Assembly: GCA_022827265.1 (NCBI GenBank)
Contig: JAJDTF010000105.1
Coordinates: 1 to 33,308, forward strand
DNA: 33,308 bases
Origin: Acidimicrobiia bacterium
GTDB taxonomy: Bacteria > Actinomycetota > Acidimicrobiia > Acidimicrobiales > Poriferisodalaceae
Direction: 5' to 3'
This document shows, piece after piece, positions 32,372-33,308 of the stretch (the stretch's first letter is position 1; each line of letters begins with the position of its first letter). The notes below the pieces were generated by a model. That model was not told the DNA's origin. It worked only from the letters and a program-made list of their open reading frames with translations, and made no database searches. Position numbers and translations under genes: made by a program.

Positions 32372-33308
32372 CTACCGGCGCATGTTCTGAGCCCAGGCGG
32401 TGAGGCGTTCGACGGTCTGGATCATGTCGTCGTTGCTGCCCGCGAACGAGAACCGGATGTAGCGATGACCCTCAGCAGGGTCGAAGTCGATGCCGGGCGT
32501 GGTGGCGATGCCGAGTTCAGCGAGCCAGGTCGCGGCCAGCTCGGCGCTGTCGTCGGTGAGGTGATCGACGTTGGCGTAGATGTAGAACGCCCCGTCGGGC
32601 GGAGCGATGCGGTCGATCCCTGCAGCGGGCAGGCCGTCGAGCAGGATCTGGCGGTTCGTCCGGTAGCGGGCCACGTTGGCCTCGAGTTCATCAATGCTGT
32701 CGAAGGCGCCCAGCGCGGCGTGCTGGCTCACGGTGGCCGCAGCGATGGTGGCGTTCTGCGCGAGCCGCTCGACGGGCGAGACCAGATCGGGCGGCAGCAG
32801 CAGCCAGCCCAGCCGCCAACCGGTCATCGAGAAGTACTTGGAGAAGCTGTTCACCACCACGGCGCTCGGGCTGTGCGCCGCAGCCGTGGCGGCTTCGCTG
32901 CCGTAGGCGATGCCGTGGTAGATCTCGTCGGAGATCAGCCGCACGCCGGTGCCATGGCACCAGCGAGCAAGCCGGCCCAGCTCGTCGGCGATGAGCATGG
33001 TGCCGGTCGGGTTGGCGGGACTCGCGACGACCAGCCCATCGAGCGGGCCGGCGTCCGTGACCATGTCTGCGGTCAGCCGGAAGCCCGACTCGGGCGTGAC
33101 CGCAATCTCCACGACCTCGATGTCCAGCGCTTCGAGCGTGTTGCGGTAACACGGGTAGCCCGGTGCCGTCACCGCCACCCGGTCGCCGGCCTCGAAGCAC
33201 GCCAGGAACGCGAGCGTGAACGCCCCGCTGGCACCTTGGGTTATCACGATGCGGTCAGCATCGGTGCGGTGGCCGTACCAGTGGGCGTAGTGCTGGACCA
33301 GCCTCGAA
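32372..33308 (-). CDS. class I/II PLP-dependent aminotransferase (5' end cut by window)
   Basis: The last 311 residues of a fold-type I aminotransferase; the N-terminus lies beyond the right edge. Seen: TQGASGAFTLAFLACFEAGDRVAVTAPGYPCY, VASPANPTGT (PLP-ring contact Asn), ISDEIYHG (Asp for the pyridine nitrogen, Tyr), the Schiff-base lysine in NSFSKYFSMTGWRLGW, and RFSFAGS with the carboxylate-binding Arg. The window reads into the gene with no stop, so the ATG/GTG candidates near 33247 are internal. The amino donor cannot be inferred. The dispersed repeat copy F lies just after its stop. Confidence 0.92.
   Translation of the reverse strand, partial: SRLVQHYAHWYGHRTDADRIVITQGASGAFTLAFLACFEAGDRVAVTAPGYPCYRNTLEALDIEVVEIAVTPESGFRLTADMVTDAGPLDGLVVASPANPTGTMLIADELGRLARWCHGTGVRLISDEIYHGIAYGSEAATAAAHSPSAVVVNSFSKYFSMTGWRLGWLLLPPDLVSPVERLAQNATIAAATVSQHAALGAFDSIDELEANVARYRTNRQILLDGLPAAGIDRIAPPDGAFYIYANVDHLTDDSAELAATWLAELGIATTPGIDFDPAEGHRYIRFSFAGSNDDMIQTVERLTAWAQNMRR

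Overview
The window is a gene-dense, high-GC segment of an actinobacterial chromosome. The best single marker is mshC (the mycothiol Cys-ligase, 16786-17994), because mycothiol is an actinobacterial thiol. The DUF3516-type helicase, frequent GTG starts, several apparently leaderless starts, a P450, and scattered acyl-CoA enzymes fit an Acidimicrobiia-like lineage; that finer placement is inference. No rRNA, tRNA, CRISPR array, transposase or phage gene was recognised.

Layout: 1-2845 (minus) is a truncated DEAD/DEAH helicase behind a D-2-hydroxyacid dehydrogenase. 3072-5285 (plus) is a cytochrome P450 and an SMP-30/gluconolactonase-like protein. An AT-rich palindromic island at 5346-5391 precedes a stand-alone AAA ATPase (5435-6892). 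12007-6933 (minus) is a tightly packed seven-gene cluster: cobalt-type nitrile hydratase beta, alpha and accessory protein; a UGSC-family protein whose U codon is an in-frame TGA; a 374-aa protein of unknown function; a MaoC-like hydratase; and an acyl-CoA dehydrogenase-like flavoprotein. 12134-13609 (plus) holds a 5'-nucleotidase-like HAD protein and a Nudix hydrolase. 13733-16759 (minus) holds a tyrosine phosphatase and two tandem ChaN/Tiki-like paralogues. 16786-23729 (plus) runs mshC, a ParA ATPase, a small tail-anchored protein, a RecB-like Fe-S nuclease, a crotonase, mutM, and an NfeD/SPFH pair. 28628-23736 (minus) is a four-gene envelope export cassette: lipoprotein, long coiled-coil adaptor, MacB-type ATPase and permease. 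After it come a P1 peptidase, a structured leader-like region, an acyl-CoA dehydrogenase, a crotonase and a truncated aminotransferase.

The most interesting item is the nitrile hydratase-selenoprotein cluster. Two apparent reading-frame fragments (10180-9896 and 9892-9641) join across one TGA into a 179-residue protein with the motif U-G-S-C exactly at the TGA, and a hairpin with the position and loop expected of a bacterial SECIS element follows it. Other notable structure: a roughly 90-bp intergenic repeat family present six times (two subtypes); a 390-bp gap (29794-30183) with a 16-nt Shine-Dalgarno-like match, a 13-codon ORF, nested pairing and a strong hairpin; and a recurring TANNNT hexamer 6-8 nt before starts that lack a Shine-Dalgarno sequence.
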